Of a stretch of DNA of 64,000 nt, positions 36,246 through 45,997 are shown in pieces. This DNA comes from an uncultured Bacteroidota bacterium (GTDB lineage: Bacteria > Bacteroidota > Bacteroidia > Flavobacteriales > Flavobacteriaceae), in assembly GCA_902613595.1 (NCBI GenBank), contig CACMHY010000001.1:744001-808000 (forward strand), written 5' to 3'. The notes beneath the pieces are model-generated. The model did not search any database. It saw only the letters and a list, made by a program, of their open reading frames with translations, and had not been told where the DNA came from. A program made the position numbers and the translations under genes. Numbering within the stretch: the stretch's first letter is position 1; each line of letters opens with the position of its first letter.

Positions 36246-37064
36246 TTAGCCTAAGGATACATCTAAAGTCATCATAACAATAAAGCCTAATATAAACCCT
36301 AATGTAGCTATATCAGTATAATTGTCTTGTTGAGTTTCAGGAATTACCTCCTCGACAACAACAAAAATCATAGCGCCTGCGGCGAATGCCATAGCATATG
36401 GAAGCAAGGGTGTAAAAAAAGTTACAGCCAGAGCACCAACTACAGCTGCTATAGGCTCAACTATAGCAGAAAGCTGTCCATACCAAAAGCTTTTAAGTTT
36501 TGAAACTCCTTGTCTTCTCATCGGCATTGATACAGCTATTCCTTCTGGAAAATTTTGAATTCCGATTCCTAAAGCTAAAGCAACTGCACCAGTTATTGAA
36601 GCTTCTGGTATTCCTGCAGCTACCCCTCCAAATAATACTCCTACTGCAAGTCCTTCGGGAATATTATGTAATGTTATTGCTAAAACTAAAAGTGTAGTCC
36701 GATGCCAAGGCGTTTTGATTCCTTCAGATTCTTTAAAATTTATATGCAAATGCGGTAGTATCTTATCCATCCCAAAAATAAATAATGCGCCTAATCCAAA
36801 ACCAACAGCCGCAGGTAAAACTTTTATAAAACCCTCACCAGGACTCATATCAATTCCAGGAGATAATAAACTCCAAAAGCTTGCAGCAACCATTACTCCA
36901 CCTGTAAAACCAAGCATCCCATCAAGTAAAGCTCTGTTCATACCCCTCACAAAAAAAACAAGAGAAGCTCCAAGCGCTGTTACGCCCCAGGTAAATAGAG
37001 TAGCATAAAATGCTCCGTAAATAGGATTTGTGCTCTCAAAAAATTCAATTATTGCTTCCACCAA
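36246..37064 (-). CDS. ZIP family metal transporter (ZupT-like)
   Basis: A 272-residue ZIP permease with eight predicted helices. The metal-binding helix motifs are HNIPEGLAVG (helix IV) and NFPEGIAVSMP (helix V). It would import Zn(II) or another divalent metal across the inner membrane. The second motif has Asn in place of the first His of many ZupT proteins (QNFPEG), a common variation. No ATG is available at the N-terminus: the first codon is TTG (37064) and the next is GTG (37061), either of which may be used. Confidence 0.88.
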   Translation of the reverse strand: MVEAIIEFFESTNPIYGAFYATLFTWGVTALGASLVFFVRGMNRALLDGMLGFTGGVMVAASFWSLLSPGIDMSPGEGFIKVLPAAVGFGLGALFIFGMDKILPHLHINFKESEGIKTPWHRTTLLVLAITLHNIPEGLAVGVLFGGVAAGIPEASITGAVALALGIGIQNFPEGIAVSMPMRRQGVSKLKSFWYGQLSAIVEPIAAVVGALAVTFFTPLLPYAMAFAAGAMIFVVVEEVIPETQQDNYTDIATLGFILGFIVMMTLDVSLG

Positions 37065-37145
37065 TTTAAAATTTAGACGAAAATAGAGAGTTTGTATGAA
37101 TATTTTAACATGTATAAGTGTTTTAGTTACTTTTATACTTCAACT

Positions 37146-38300
37146 ATGAACGATAAATATTTTGATTATATAATTTGTGGCAGTGGTGCCTCTGGAATAC
37201 TTCTTTTAAAAGCCTTACGCCAAGACGATTTTTTTAAAGATCAAACAATTTTAATTGTAGACAAAGAATTGAAAAAGGGTAATGATCGAACATGGTGCTA
37301 TTGGGAAAAGCCAGTTGGGGAATTTGATTCAATTCTTTCTCAAAAATGGGATCGAGCACAATTTAGTTCAGACAAACATACAAGTGAGTTTGATCTGAAT
37401 CCATTCCAATATAAAATGTTAAGATCTGGAATAATTTATGACAAATTTCATAAGCAAATTAAAAATTTTAAAAAAACAAAATTTCTTTTAACAGAAATTA
37501 AAGATATTATTTCAAAAGATACCCACACAGAAGTAATCACAAGTTCAGGAAGCTTTAAATCAAAACGTGTTTTTAGTAGTCTTTTTGATTTAAAGCCTTT
37601 AATCAACCAAAATAAATACCCATTATTAAAACAACATTTTTTGGGATGGTTTGTTAAAACAAAAAAACCTGTTTTCGATCCTAAAAAAATTATTTTTATG
37701 GATTTTAATATCCCACAAGAAAATGAAACTCGTTTTATTTATTTACTTCCAAAAAATAGCCATGAAGCTCTCGTTGAATATACACTTTTCTCAAAAAATC
37801 TTTTGAGAACAGAAGAATACGAAAATGGTATAAAATCATATCTTAAATCCAAAGGAATAGTTGACTTCATAATTGAGGAAAAAGAACAAGGAAGTATTCC
37901 TATGACCTGTTTCCCTTTTTATAAACTAAATACTCCTAGTCTTTTACATATCGGCACTGCAGGCGGTTGGACTAAACCCAGTACTGGATTTACATTTATG
38001 AATACTCGCCGAAAAATTGAAAGTTTACTCTCTTTTTTAAAAACAAAAAAACCTCTTGATGTATTTAGTTTTAAAAACCGCTTTTCATTTTATGATTTAT
38101 TATTTATTGATGTTTTAACAAAATATAATGACCAGGGGAGTAGCTTATTTGCTCGAATGTTTCAAAAAAATCATCCTGTAGATGTTTTGCGTTTTATTGA
38201 CGAAAAATCTAATTTCTTAAAAGAACTTAAGATTTTTATCTCATTTTCATTTAAGCAACAAGTTTGGTTTCTTGACGCAATTCGGCGAAGAATTTTTTAA
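37146..38300 (+). CDS. crtY: Lycopene beta-cyclase
   Basis: A 384-residue CrtY-type cyclase. It has an N-terminal FAD/NAD motif (CGSGASG at 11-17), the DRTWCYWE segment diagnostic of the family, and the conserved GTAGGWTKPSTGFTF block near the C-terminal third. It cyclises both ends of lycopene to beta-carotene. The ATG at 37146 is chosen over an upstream start because FAD-binding begins at once. It overlaps the convergent prenyl diphosphate synthase by 4 bp. Other carotenoid genes are not in the window. The product may feed zeaxanthin pigments or retinal. Confidence 0.92.
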   Translation: MNDKYFDYIICGSGASGILLLKALRQDDFFKDQTILIVDKELKKGNDRTWCYWEKPVGEFDSILSQKWDRAQFSSDKHTSEFDLNPFQYKMLRSGIIYDKFHKQIKNFKKTKFLLTEIKDIISKDTHTEVITSSGSFKSKRVFSSLFDLKPLINQNKYPLLKQHFLGWFVKTKKPVFDPKKIIFMDFNIPQENETRFIYLLPKNSHEALVEYTLFSKNLLRTEEYENGIKSYLKSKGIVDFIIEEKEQGSIPMTCFPFYKLNTPSLLHIGTAGGWTKPSTGFTFMNTRRKIESLLSFLKTKKPLDVFSFKNRFSFYDLLFIDVLTKYNDQGSSLFARMFQKNHPVDVLRFIDEKSNFLKELKIFISFSFKQQVWFLDAIRRRIF

Positions 38301-39277
38301 AATTCTCTTTTCATTAAATTGTTCCCAAAGTTTTTAAATAGAGTTTTTGCCTCCTGACTGATTCCAAGATGAGATAGTTTATTAAATGCCTTTATTGTGT
38401 AATCATTTACCAATTTCATACAAGCCTCTCTAGCATTTGTTTTGTCAAAAATAGACTTAACTACATCTATTTTTTTATTGCCTATTTCATTAACTGTTCT
38501 TTTGCCATACCATTTTAATAATTCTTTTTTTTCATTTATTGAACCATTAGACATTGCATGATGGTATAATATCGTCTTTTTGTTTTCAATTATATCACCT
38601 CCAATTTTTTTTCCAAAAGAAATTGAATCACCATATACATCAAGATAGTCATCTTGAATCTGAAAGGCAATTCCCAGTAATTCTCCAAATTCATAAATAG
38701 CTTCTAAATCATCCTCTGATGCATCTGCTATCAAAGCACCCATTTTTAAAGCACAACCTATTAAAACCGCTGTTTTTAATCTTATCATTTCTAGATAATT
38801 ATTTTGATTAATGTCTTCTTTCTCTTCAAAATCTATGTCATATTGTTGTCCCTCACATACCTCTAGGGCAGTCTTATTCAATAGTTTTGTAAGTTTTGAA
38901 AAAAGTGGATTTTTGTACTCTTCTAATGCCTGATAGGCTTTTATAAGCATAACATCTCCAGAAATAATACCCGTATTAATGTTCCATTTATTATGTACTG
39001 TTGCAGAACCTCTTCTTAATTCTGCACTATCCATAATATCATCATGAACTAGAGTGAAATTGTGAAAAATTTCTATTGCTAAAGCAGCACTTACTGCTTC
39101 TTTATATTTGTTCCCAAATAAATCAGCTGACATTAGTACCAATAATGAACGTATTCGTTTGCCTCCTAGGTTAAGAATATATTGAATAGGTTCGTAAAGA
39201 TTTTCAGGTGATTTTTTCTCCAAATAATTTTTTAAGCCTGTCTCGAAGGCGTACATATATTTTTTTTCATTTTCCAT
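38297..39277 (-). CDS. Short-chain polyprenyl diphosphate synthase (likely GGPP-type)
   Basis: A 326-residue trans-prenyltransferase. The first Asp-rich motif is DDIMD (after LVH) and the second is QDDYLDVYG; the GGKRIRSLL substrate block is present. The residue five before the first Asp motif is Phe and there is no two-residue insertion in the motif. By the usual chain-length rules this points to C20 (geranylgeranyl) product rather than bacterial FPP synthase. That fits its neighbour lycopene cyclase. The product length is inference. Confidence 0.85.
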   Translation of the reverse strand: MENEKKYMYAFETGLKNYLEKKSPENLYEPIQYILNLGGKRIRSLLVLMSADLFGNKYKEAVSAALAIEIFHNFTLVHDDIMDSAELRRGSATVHNKWNINTGIISGDVMLIKAYQALEEYKNPLFSKLTKLLNKTALEVCEGQQYDIDFEEKEDINQNNYLEMIRLKTAVLIGCALKMGALIADASEDDLEAIYEFGELLGIAFQIQDDYLDVYGDSISFGKKIGGDIIENKKTILYHHAMSNGSINEKKELLKWYGKRTVNEIGNKKIDVVKSIFDKTNAREACMKLVNDYTIKAFNKLSHLGISQEAKTLFKNFGNNLMKREF

Positions 39278-39312
39278 AGAAGCATAAAATTAATATTTTT
39301 AATAAGAAACTT

Positions 39313-39353
39313 AGGAAACTTTTTTTGTATTTACGTTTCCTTTTATATATTTG
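39313..39353 (+). promoter_or_regulatory. Promoter and inverted-repeat operator of the TetR-RND operon
   Basis: An inverted repeat AGGAAAC (39313-39319) / GTTTCCT (39335-39341) with a 15 bp spacer surrounds the -33 TTTG (39324-39327). The -7 box TATATTTG (39346-39353) follows at an 18 bp spacing. The palindrome would let the TetR protein encoded next door block the promoter. Transcription would start about 39359, almost at the ATG at 39361. Confidence 0.6.
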
Positions 39354-39360
39354 CGAAAAA

Positions 39361-39966
39361 ATGAAAGAAAAAATCATAGATGTTGCTATATCAGAGTTTT
39401 CGAATTTTGGTTTCAAAAGTGTCACTGTAGACGATATTGCTTTGAAAATGGGTGTTTCAAAAAAAACAATCTATACTCACTTCTCAAAAAAAGAAACTCT
39501 GGTCGAAACTAGTGTCATGAAACATTTTGACATTGTTATAGAAAAAATTCTTTTTATCTCTAAACATTCTAAAGATCCAATTATAGAATTATACCAAATG
39601 AATAAAGAGGCTTTGAAACATCTATCAAACGAAAAAAACTCACCCATTTATCAACTGCAAAAATATTACAAAAACATCTATCTTAAACTGCAAATAAAGG
39701 AATTTACCGTTTTGGGAGAGATGTTTTCTAAAAGTCTTTTAAGAGGAATTGAAACTGGTCTTTTTCGTTCAGAAATTAATATAGATTTTGTTACCAGGAT
39801 TTTTTTTAATGGAATCAGGGGTATACAAGATCTAGAACTTTTCCCAATTGAAAAATATAAAAACGAACAATTACTGATTCACTTTACAGAGTATCATTTA
39901 AGAGCAATCTGTACACAAAACGGAATTGAAAAATTAAATCAGTATAAAAAAGAGTTAAACGTATGA
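39361..39966 (+). CDS. TetR/AcrR family transcriptional regulator
   Basis: A 201-residue TetR regulator. The N-terminal helix-turn-helix shows the pattern FGFKSVTVDDIALKMGVSKKTIYTHF (residues about 15-40, described here as the usual TetR DNA-binding block). The C-terminal half is the ligand-binding helical domain. ATG at 39361 is preferred to an upstream in-frame codon at 39325, which lies within the operator/promoter. It heads an operon with TolC, membrane fusion and RND genes (4 bp overlap with the next), so it most likely represses the pump and itself. Confidence 0.9.
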   Translation: MKEKIIDVAISEFSNFGFKSVTVDDIALKMGVSKKTIYTHFSKKETLVETSVMKHFDIVIEKILFISKHSKDPIIELYQMNKEALKHLSNEKNSPIYQLQKYYKNIYLKLQIKEFTVLGEMFSKSLLRGIETGLFRSEINIDFVTRIFFNGIRGIQDLELFPIEKYKNEQLLIHFTEYHLRAICTQNGIEKLNQYKKELNV

Positions 39967-41306
39967 TTTCAAAATATTATTGCATTTCATTTCTTATATG
40001 TAGCTTAAATTTTATGTTTGCCCAACAACTACCTGAGGAGGTAACTCTAGAACAAGCCGTAGCTTTTGGTGAAAAAAATAATCGTAATATTCAGAAAGCT
40101 AACCTTGAAATTAGAAAAGCTTACAAGGATCAATGGAGCACAATTGCTATTGGTTTGCCACAAATAAGTGCAAATGCAAACTATCAAAATTTTTTAGAAT
40201 TACCAACATCCCTTATTCCAGCCCAATTCTTCGGAGGAAACGAAGGTGATTTTGCAGAAGTACAGTTTGGAACCCCACAGACAATGACAGCTGGGGTTAC
40301 AATTCAACAACTAATTTTTGATGGCTCATATATAGTTGGTTTAGAGGCATCAAAAATTTTTCTTAAAATATCAGAAAATATTTTTGAAAAGACCGTTCTA
40401 GAGGTTAGAAATAATATTGTTAATGCATATTCATCAGTCCTTTTAGCTAGAGAAAATATTAGGTTACTCGTAAAAAATAGGGATAATTTAACCAGTACAC
40501 TAATCGAACTAAACCAATTGTTCCTCAATGGATTTGAAGAAGAAGAAAGTGTAGAACAAATCCGACTAACATTATCCGGTATTGATTCACAAGTTAGATA
40601 CGCTAGAAACATTGAGCGAATAACTTTAAATATGCTTAAATTTCTTATGGGTTTCCCTACAAATTCTCCATTAATTTTATCTGACACACTAGATAAAATG
40701 ACTAACGAAAGTCTGTTTAGATTCAAGATCCCTGAAGACATTGACCTAAATAATAACATCGATATAAAAATTGCTGAAAATAATTTACTTTCAGAGACTT
40801 TGTTGTACCGATACGAAAAATCAAAGGGGCTGCCAAAACTAACCGCATTTTTAAATGGAAACTATACAGGAAATAGCGAAAGCTTTTCTTTTACACAAAC
40901 AGATCAAAAGTGGTTTGGAGCCGCACTATTTGGAGTGAATCTTCAAATCCCTGTATTCAGTTCATTGCGAAGGAGTGCTCTTTCTCAAAAAGCGAAAATT
41001 TCTGTATCCCAAGCTGAAAATGATTTAAATGAAACTAAAGAAAGAATTTTAATCGAGGTTAAAGCTGCCGACAATGAATACCAACTAGCAATAGAAAATT
41101 ACTTTACTAATAAGAAAAATCTTGAGTTAGCTAATCGAATCGAACAGAAAAATACAGTTAAATATTTTGAGGGAGTAGCCAGTTCTTTTGAATTAAGAGA
41201 GGCACAGCTACAACTTTATAGTGCTCAAAATAAATATGTTAAATCCATTCAAGATGTCATTCAAAAAAAATTATTTCTAGAAACTCTTATAAACACACCT
41301 CAATAA
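39963..41306 (+). CDS. TolC-family outer membrane efflux protein
   Basis: A 447-residue outer membrane factor: signal peptide (1-20, ending MFAQQ) and two OEP repeats rich in coiled coil (about 25-220 and 240-440). Motifs such as EEVTLEQAVAFGEKNNRNIQKA at the start and IEVKAADNEYQLAIENY are typical of TolC. It forms the outer-membrane exit duct of the tripartite pump encoded with the next two genes. It overlaps the tetR stop by 4 bp. Confidence 0.9.
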   Translation: MISKYYCISFLICSLNFMFAQQLPEEVTLEQAVAFGEKNNRNIQKANLEIRKAYKDQWSTIAIGLPQISANANYQNFLELPTSLIPAQFFGGNEGDFAEVQFGTPQTMTAGVTIQQLIFDGSYIVGLEASKIFLKISENIFEKTVLEVRNNIVNAYSSVLLARENIRLLVKNRDNLTSTLIELNQLFLNGFEEEESVEQIRLTLSGIDSQVRYARNIERITLNMLKFLMGFPTNSPLILSDTLDKMTNESLFRFKIPEDIDLNNNIDIKIAENNLLSETLLYRYEKSKGLPKLTAFLNGNYTGNSESFSFTQTDQKWFGAALFGVNLQIPVFSSLRRSALSQKAKISVSQAENDLNETKERILIEVKAADNEYQLAIENYFTNKKNLELANRIEQKNTVKYFEGVASSFELREAQLQLYSAQNKYVKSIQDVIQKKLFLETLINTPQ

Positions 41307-41315
41307 CAAATAAAA

Positions 41316-42488
41316 ATGAAAAAAATCATCTGTCTCACTTGCACATTTATAATCTTAATAAGTTGCAACCAGGGAAAATCAGAAATTAAAACTAAAGATT
41401 CTCAAGCAAATTATAGTATTTCAGATCTAAATGCAAAAAAAGCTGAGTACTCCAAAAAGATTAATCAATTAAATCTTGAATTAGATAAAATAAATGAAGC
41501 TATAAAATCCCTGGGCGGAGATGAGAAACGTTCATTAATAACCGCTTTTGAAGTAAAAAAACAACCTTTTGAACATGAAATTGAAGTTCAGGCAAATATA
41601 AGGACTCGCCAAAATGTTTTAATATTTCCAGAATTTTCCGGAAGATTAATCGAAATAAAAGTTACAGAAGGTCAAAAGGTAAGAAAAGGAAAACTTCTAG
41701 CCGTTATTGATGATGCAGGTTTGAAAAGTCAATTGGATCAAATGAAATTAGAATTATCACTTGCTAAAACTTCTTATGATAGGACGAAAAGACTATGGGA
41801 GCAAAAAATTGGTTCGGAGATGATGTACTTAGAATCAAGAACTCGTTATAAAGGAGCACAAAAACAAGTTGCACAAATGAGAAAACAATTAGCAAGGACA
41901 AAGATCTATGCTCCTTTTGATGGTATTATTGATGAAATATCAGCAAGATTAGGAAGTAATCTTGTCCCCGGGGTAACCCCTGTACTCAGAATTGTTAATC
42001 TTGATAATATGTTCGCTGAATCGGATGTTCCAGAAAACTATATCCCAAATATAAGAGTTGGAAGTAAAGCAACTGTAATTATACCTGCTTTAAATCAGTC
42101 TCAAAAAACAGAAATCCAAAAGACAGGAAATTTTGTTACGGCAAGCAATAGAACATTTCGTGTTGAAGCACCGCTTAAAAATCCTAATGGATTTATTAAG
42201 CCAAATCTCAATGCTAAGCTTAATATTGTAGATTATTTCAACCCAGATGCTATAACAATACCGTTAAGAGTAATAAGAGAAGATTCAAATGGACAAGTTT
42301 ATGTTTTTGTACTAATTCAACCTGATGAAAAGGATGGCTATACAACAGAAAAAAGAAGTGTCAAATTAGGTAAGAGTAAAAATGAAATCGTTGAGATTCT
42401 AAAAGGGGTGACTGTAGGTGAATTAATAGTAGATGATGGAGTAAATCTCTTGATAGATAATCAGAAAGTTAAAAGAATTATTGAATAA
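41316..42488 (+). CDS. RND efflux periplasmic adaptor (membrane fusion) lipoprotein
   Basis: A 390-residue HlyD-type adaptor. A lipoprotein signal (cysteine in ILISCNQG) is followed by a coiled-coil stretch of about 35 residues (43-80). The biotinyl-lipoyl-like domain (GRLIEIKVTEGQKVRKGKLLAVID), the alpha-hairpin (about 130-180), the beta-barrel (YAPFDGIIDEISARLGS) and the membrane-proximal domain come next. It bridges the RND pump and TolC. The N-terminal coiled coil before the lipoyl domain is longer than in AcrA. It shares one base with the pump start. Confidence 0.9.
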   Translation: MKKIICLTCTFIILISCNQGKSEIKTKDSQANYSISDLNAKKAEYSKKINQLNLELDKINEAIKSLGGDEKRSLITAFEVKKQPFEHEIEVQANIRTRQNVLIFPEFSGRLIEIKVTEGQKVRKGKLLAVIDDAGLKSQLDQMKLELSLAKTSYDRTKRLWEQKIGSEMMYLESRTRYKGAQKQVAQMRKQLARTKIYAPFDGIIDEISARLGSNLVPGVTPVLRIVNLDNMFAESDVPENYIPNIRVGSKATVIIPALNQSQKTEIQKTGNFVTASNRTFRVEAPLKNPNGFIKPNLNAKLNIVDYFNPDAITIPLRVIREDSNGQVYVFVLIQPDEKDGYTTEKRSVKLGKSKNEIVEILKGVTVGELIVDDGVNLLIDNQKVKRIIE

Positions 42489-45400
42489 TGACCACACCAA
42501 AAAAAATTATAAAATTTAAAGAATTTTTACTCTCTTCTTGGGCAATAGAACATCGAACAGTCATTTATGTGATTATGACCATTTTCTTTATCCTGGGAAT
42601 TTCAGCGTATTTCTCAATGCCAAGGGAGGCATTTCCTGAAATAAATGATACCAAAGTTTTTGTAAGTACTATTTATCCAGGAAATACTGCTGAAGACATA
42701 GAACGTATTGTAACAGATCCACTAGAGGAAGCATTAAAAGGCGTTTCGAACTTAGTTGAAATTAAATCTAATTCATCTGAAGATTTCTCCGTTATAGATA
42801 TAGAGTTCGACGAAAATATAAGTGTCGCCGATGCCAAGCAAAAAGTAAAAGACTTAGTTGATGGAATTACTTCAGGTCCTGATTGGCCAGTTTTTAATAA
42901 TGCAAAAGTTGAACCAAATGTTTTTGAATTAGACTTTTCAGAATTTCAACCCATTCTTAGTATTAGTTTAATAGGAGACTATCCTATTGAGCAACTAAAA
43001 ACTTATGCAGAAAACATAGAAAATCAAATTGAACAATTGACCCAGGTAAAGGAAGTAAAAATCCGTGGGATTCAAACTTTTGAAGTAGAAGTTGCTGTAG
43101 ATATTTATAAAATGACTGCTTCAAGAGTGTCATTTAATGATATTTTAGGTGCTATTTCAAATGAGAACTCCACTATCTCAAGTGGAAATATAGTTAGGGG
43201 GGGGCAACGGCGTAACGTACGTTTAACAGGTGAGATCGAAAGACCTGAAGAACTTGAAAATATTGTAGTAAAAACCGACGGAGGTCCAGTTTATCTTGGC
43301 GAGATCGCTAAAATAGGTTTTAAAGAAAAGGAGGCAACATCATATGCGCGTTCTTTTGGTGAGAAAGCAATTTTGCTAAATGTAATAAAAAGAGGAGGTA
43401 AAAATCTTATTAAAGCTTCTAGCGAAATAAGAAAAATAGTATCAGATCTAAAAAAAACTGGTTTCCCCTCAGATATAAAGGTTACCATTTCAAATGATCT
43501 GTCCAATGTAACACTCAATCAAGTAAATGAGCTTGTAAATAGTGTCATCTTTGGAATTTTACTCGTGGTAACAGTACTAATGTTTTTCTTAGGATTTAGA
43601 AATGCCTTATTTGTAGGATTTGCTATACCAATGTCAATGTTTATGTCATTTATGATACTTTCCACACTTGGATATACAATGAATACTATGGTTCTATTTG
43701 GCCTTGTAATGGGATTAGGTATGCTGGTAGATAATGGAATTGTTGTTGTAGAAAATGTGTATCGTTTAATGGAAAAAGAAGGTATGTCAAGAATATCTGC
43801 TGCGAAAGCAGGAATAGGTGAGATTGCATTTCCAATTATTGTTTCAACTGCAACTACCATTGCAGCTTTCGTACCTCTTGGAGCATGGCCAGGTTTAATG
43901 GGAGAATTCATGATTTACTTTCCAATTACCCTTTCTGTGGTTTTAGGCTCTTCATTAATAGTTGCAATTTTTTTCAATTCAATGTTAGTATCTCAATTTA
44001 TGGAGATTAAAGATCGTGAAATCACAAGTAAGTCACTATGGCGTTTAACTGCCATTTTGGGTAGTTTAGGAATTATTCTGTTATTTGGGAATCAAAATTT
44101 CCGGCTTTTTGGAAACTTAATGTTGCTGACACCAATATTATTTTGGATGTATAAACTTTTTATTAAAGATTTAGCAAATACCTTTCAAAATACTTTTTTA
44201 ATTAAACTTGAAAATGGATATCGTAAGTTTTTGACGTTTGCTTTAGATGGTTATAAGCCTGTCTTTTTTCTCGGCGGAACATTTTTTTTATTGTTTACTT
44301 CCTTCTTTTTAATGGGAATTTTTCCACCACGTGTTGAATTTTTTCCTGAAAACGAGCCTCAACAAATACTTATTTTAATAGAGTATCCTGAGGGAACAGC
44401 CATTGAAAAAACTAACCGAATTACAAAAAAAATAGAATCTCAGGTTTTTGAAGTGATGGATCGTCCTAAATACAACAAAAGTAAATTTAACCTACTAGTG
44501 GAATCAGGAGTAGCTCAAGTTGGTGAAGGAGCGGGAAATCCCTTTATTGATGGTGGAAATACCAACGAACTCCCTCATAAGGGGAAAATTTCACTTACAA
44601 TGCGGGAATTCAAATTGCGTGAAGGTGTATCAAGTGAAGAATTAAGAAAAGATATTCAACAACAGTTAGATGGAAAGTTCCCAGGAGTTGCAATTTCAGT
44701 CGAAAAAGATGCAAATGGTCCTCCAGCAGGGTATCCAATAACAATAGAAATTACTGGAAATGAATATATAGAATTAGTTGAAACAGCAAAATCTATGAAA
44801 GATTACCTAAATCAAATTAATATTGCTGGTGTTGAAGAACTTAAGATTGATGTAAGTAAAAATAAACCTGGAGTAAAAATCAATATTGATCGTAAAAAAG
44901 CTGGAGAATTAGGAGTAACAACATCTCAAGTGGGACAACTTTTAAGAAGCTCACTTTTTGGGACCAAAGCTGGGATATTTAAAAAAGATGGCGATGATTA
45001 TGAAATTAACGTTCGTTTTAACAAATCTAATCGTTACGACAATAATGCTTTATTTAATCAGAATATTATTTTTAGAGATCCAGCAAATGGTCAAATAAAA
45101 GAAATTCCAGTTACTTCATTAATTGAAAGAAAAAATATAACAAGCTTTAATGCTATTAAGCACCGACAACTTAATCGTGTAGTTACCCTATATTCTGACG
45201 TTTTAGCGGGCTTTAATGCAAATGCTGTTGTCGATGATATAAAAAAAGCACTGTTGAATTATAATCTAGCAGATAATATTCAATTCAAATTTTCTGGTGA
45301 AATCGAAGAACAAGAAAAAAATATGTCCTTTCTGTCAAATGCCCTTCTAGCTGCTTTAGGATTAATATTATTACTGCTCGTGTTTCAATTTAATTCAATC

Positions 45401-45934
45401 TCAAAACCTATCATTATCTTACTATCCATCTTTCTAAGTTTTACAGGTGTATTCTTAGGGTTGATTGCTTTTCAAATGCCGTTTGTTATTTTAATGACCA
45501 TGATGGGTATCATTTCATTAGCAGGAATTGTTGTGAATAATGGAGTAGTTCTATTGGATTATACACAGTTATTGATTGATAGAAAAACTATTGAGCTCAA
45601 GCTTCCCGAAGGTCATATTTTAGAAAAAAAAGAAGCAATAAAAGCAATGATAGAAGGGGGTACCGCTAGACTAAGGCCTGTTATACTTACAGCAATAACA
45701 ACTGTTCTAGGTTTAATACCTCTTGCAATTGGCCTTAACATTGATTTTTTCTCTTTACTCTCAGATCTAGATCCAAAAATATATATTGGAGGTGATAACG
45801 TAATTTTTTGGGGTCCTTTAGCATGGACTGTCATATTTGGCTTAACTTTTGCTACATTTTTGACCCTTGTAATTGTGCCTGCAACTTTTTCAATTGTATA
45901 TTCAATTAAAATTTGGTTTAAGAAAAAACTATAA
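42488..45934 (+). CDS. RND family efflux permease
   Basis: An 1148-residue RND pump with twelve predicted helices in two halves, each followed by a large porter loop (about 45-340 and 610-900). The TM4 proton-relay segment reads GMLVDNGIVVVEN, so the first Asp (D415) is kept and the second, corresponding to AcrB D408, is Asn (N416). That variant is widespread in Bacteroidota RND pumps. An extra cytoplasmic/helical segment around residues 505-560 lengthens it beyond AcrB. Substrates probably include amphiphilic toxins or lipids; nothing in the sequence picks one. Confidence 0.92.
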   Translation: MTTPKKIIKFKEFLLSSWAIEHRTVIYVIMTIFFILGISAYFSMPREAFPEINDTKVFVSTIYPGNTAEDIERIVTDPLEEALKGVSNLVEIKSNSSEDFSVIDIEFDENISVADAKQKVKDLVDGITSGPDWPVFNNAKVEPNVFELDFSEFQPILSISLIGDYPIEQLKTYAENIENQIEQLTQVKEVKIRGIQTFEVEVAVDIYKMTASRVSFNDILGAISNENSTISSGNIVRGGQRRNVRLTGEIERPEELENIVVKTDGGPVYLGEIAKIGFKEKEATSYARSFGEKAILLNVIKRGGKNLIKASSEIRKIVSDLKKTGFPSDIKVTISNDLSNVTLNQVNELVNSVIFGILLVVTVLMFFLGFRNALFVGFAIPMSMFMSFMILSTLGYTMNTMVLFGLVMGLGMLVDNGIVVVENVYRLMEKEGMSRISAAKAGIGEIAFPIIVSTATTIAAFVPLGAWPGLMGEFMIYFPITLSVVLGSSLIVAIFFNSMLVSQFMEIKDREITSKSLWRLTAILGSLGIILLFGNQNFRLFGNLMLLTPILFWMYKLFIKDLANTFQNTFLIKLENGYRKFLTFALDGYKPVFFLGGTFFLLFTSFFLMGIFPPRVEFFPENEPQQILILIEYPEGTAIEKTNRITKKIESQVFEVMDRPKYNKSKFNLLVESGVAQVGEGAGNPFIDGGNTNELPHKGKISLTMREFKLREGVSSEELRKDIQQQLDGKFPGVAISVEKDANGPPAGYPITIEITGNEYIELVETAKSMKDYLNQINIAGVEELKIDVSKNKPGVKINIDRKKAGELGVTTSQVGQLLRSSLFGTKAGIFKKDGDDYEINVRFNKSNRYDNNALFNQNIIFRDPANGQIKEIPVTSLIERKNITSFNAIKHRQLNRVVTLYSDVLAGFNANAVVDDIKKALLNYNLADNIQFKFSGEIEEQEKNMSFLSNALLAALGLILLLLVFQFNSISKPIIILLSIFLSFTGVFLGLIAFQMPFVILMTMMGIISLAGIVVNNGVVLLDYTQLLIDRKTIELKLPEGHILEKKEAIKAMIEGGTARLRPVILTAITTVLGLIPLAIGLNIDFFSLLSDLDPKIYIGGDNVIFWGPLAWTVIFGLTFATFLTLVIVPATFSIVYSIKIWFKKKL

Positions 45935-45997
45935 ACAATATAAAATCATACCTCAAACGTATTAGGATTTTTTATTTTTACTTCAACTAGAAATATT

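Noticed and set aside
43519-43911. Long antisense frame opposite the RND pump
   Set aside because: It lies fully within a strongly conserved RND coding region, has no recognisable protein features, and mirrors the codon pattern of the sense gene.
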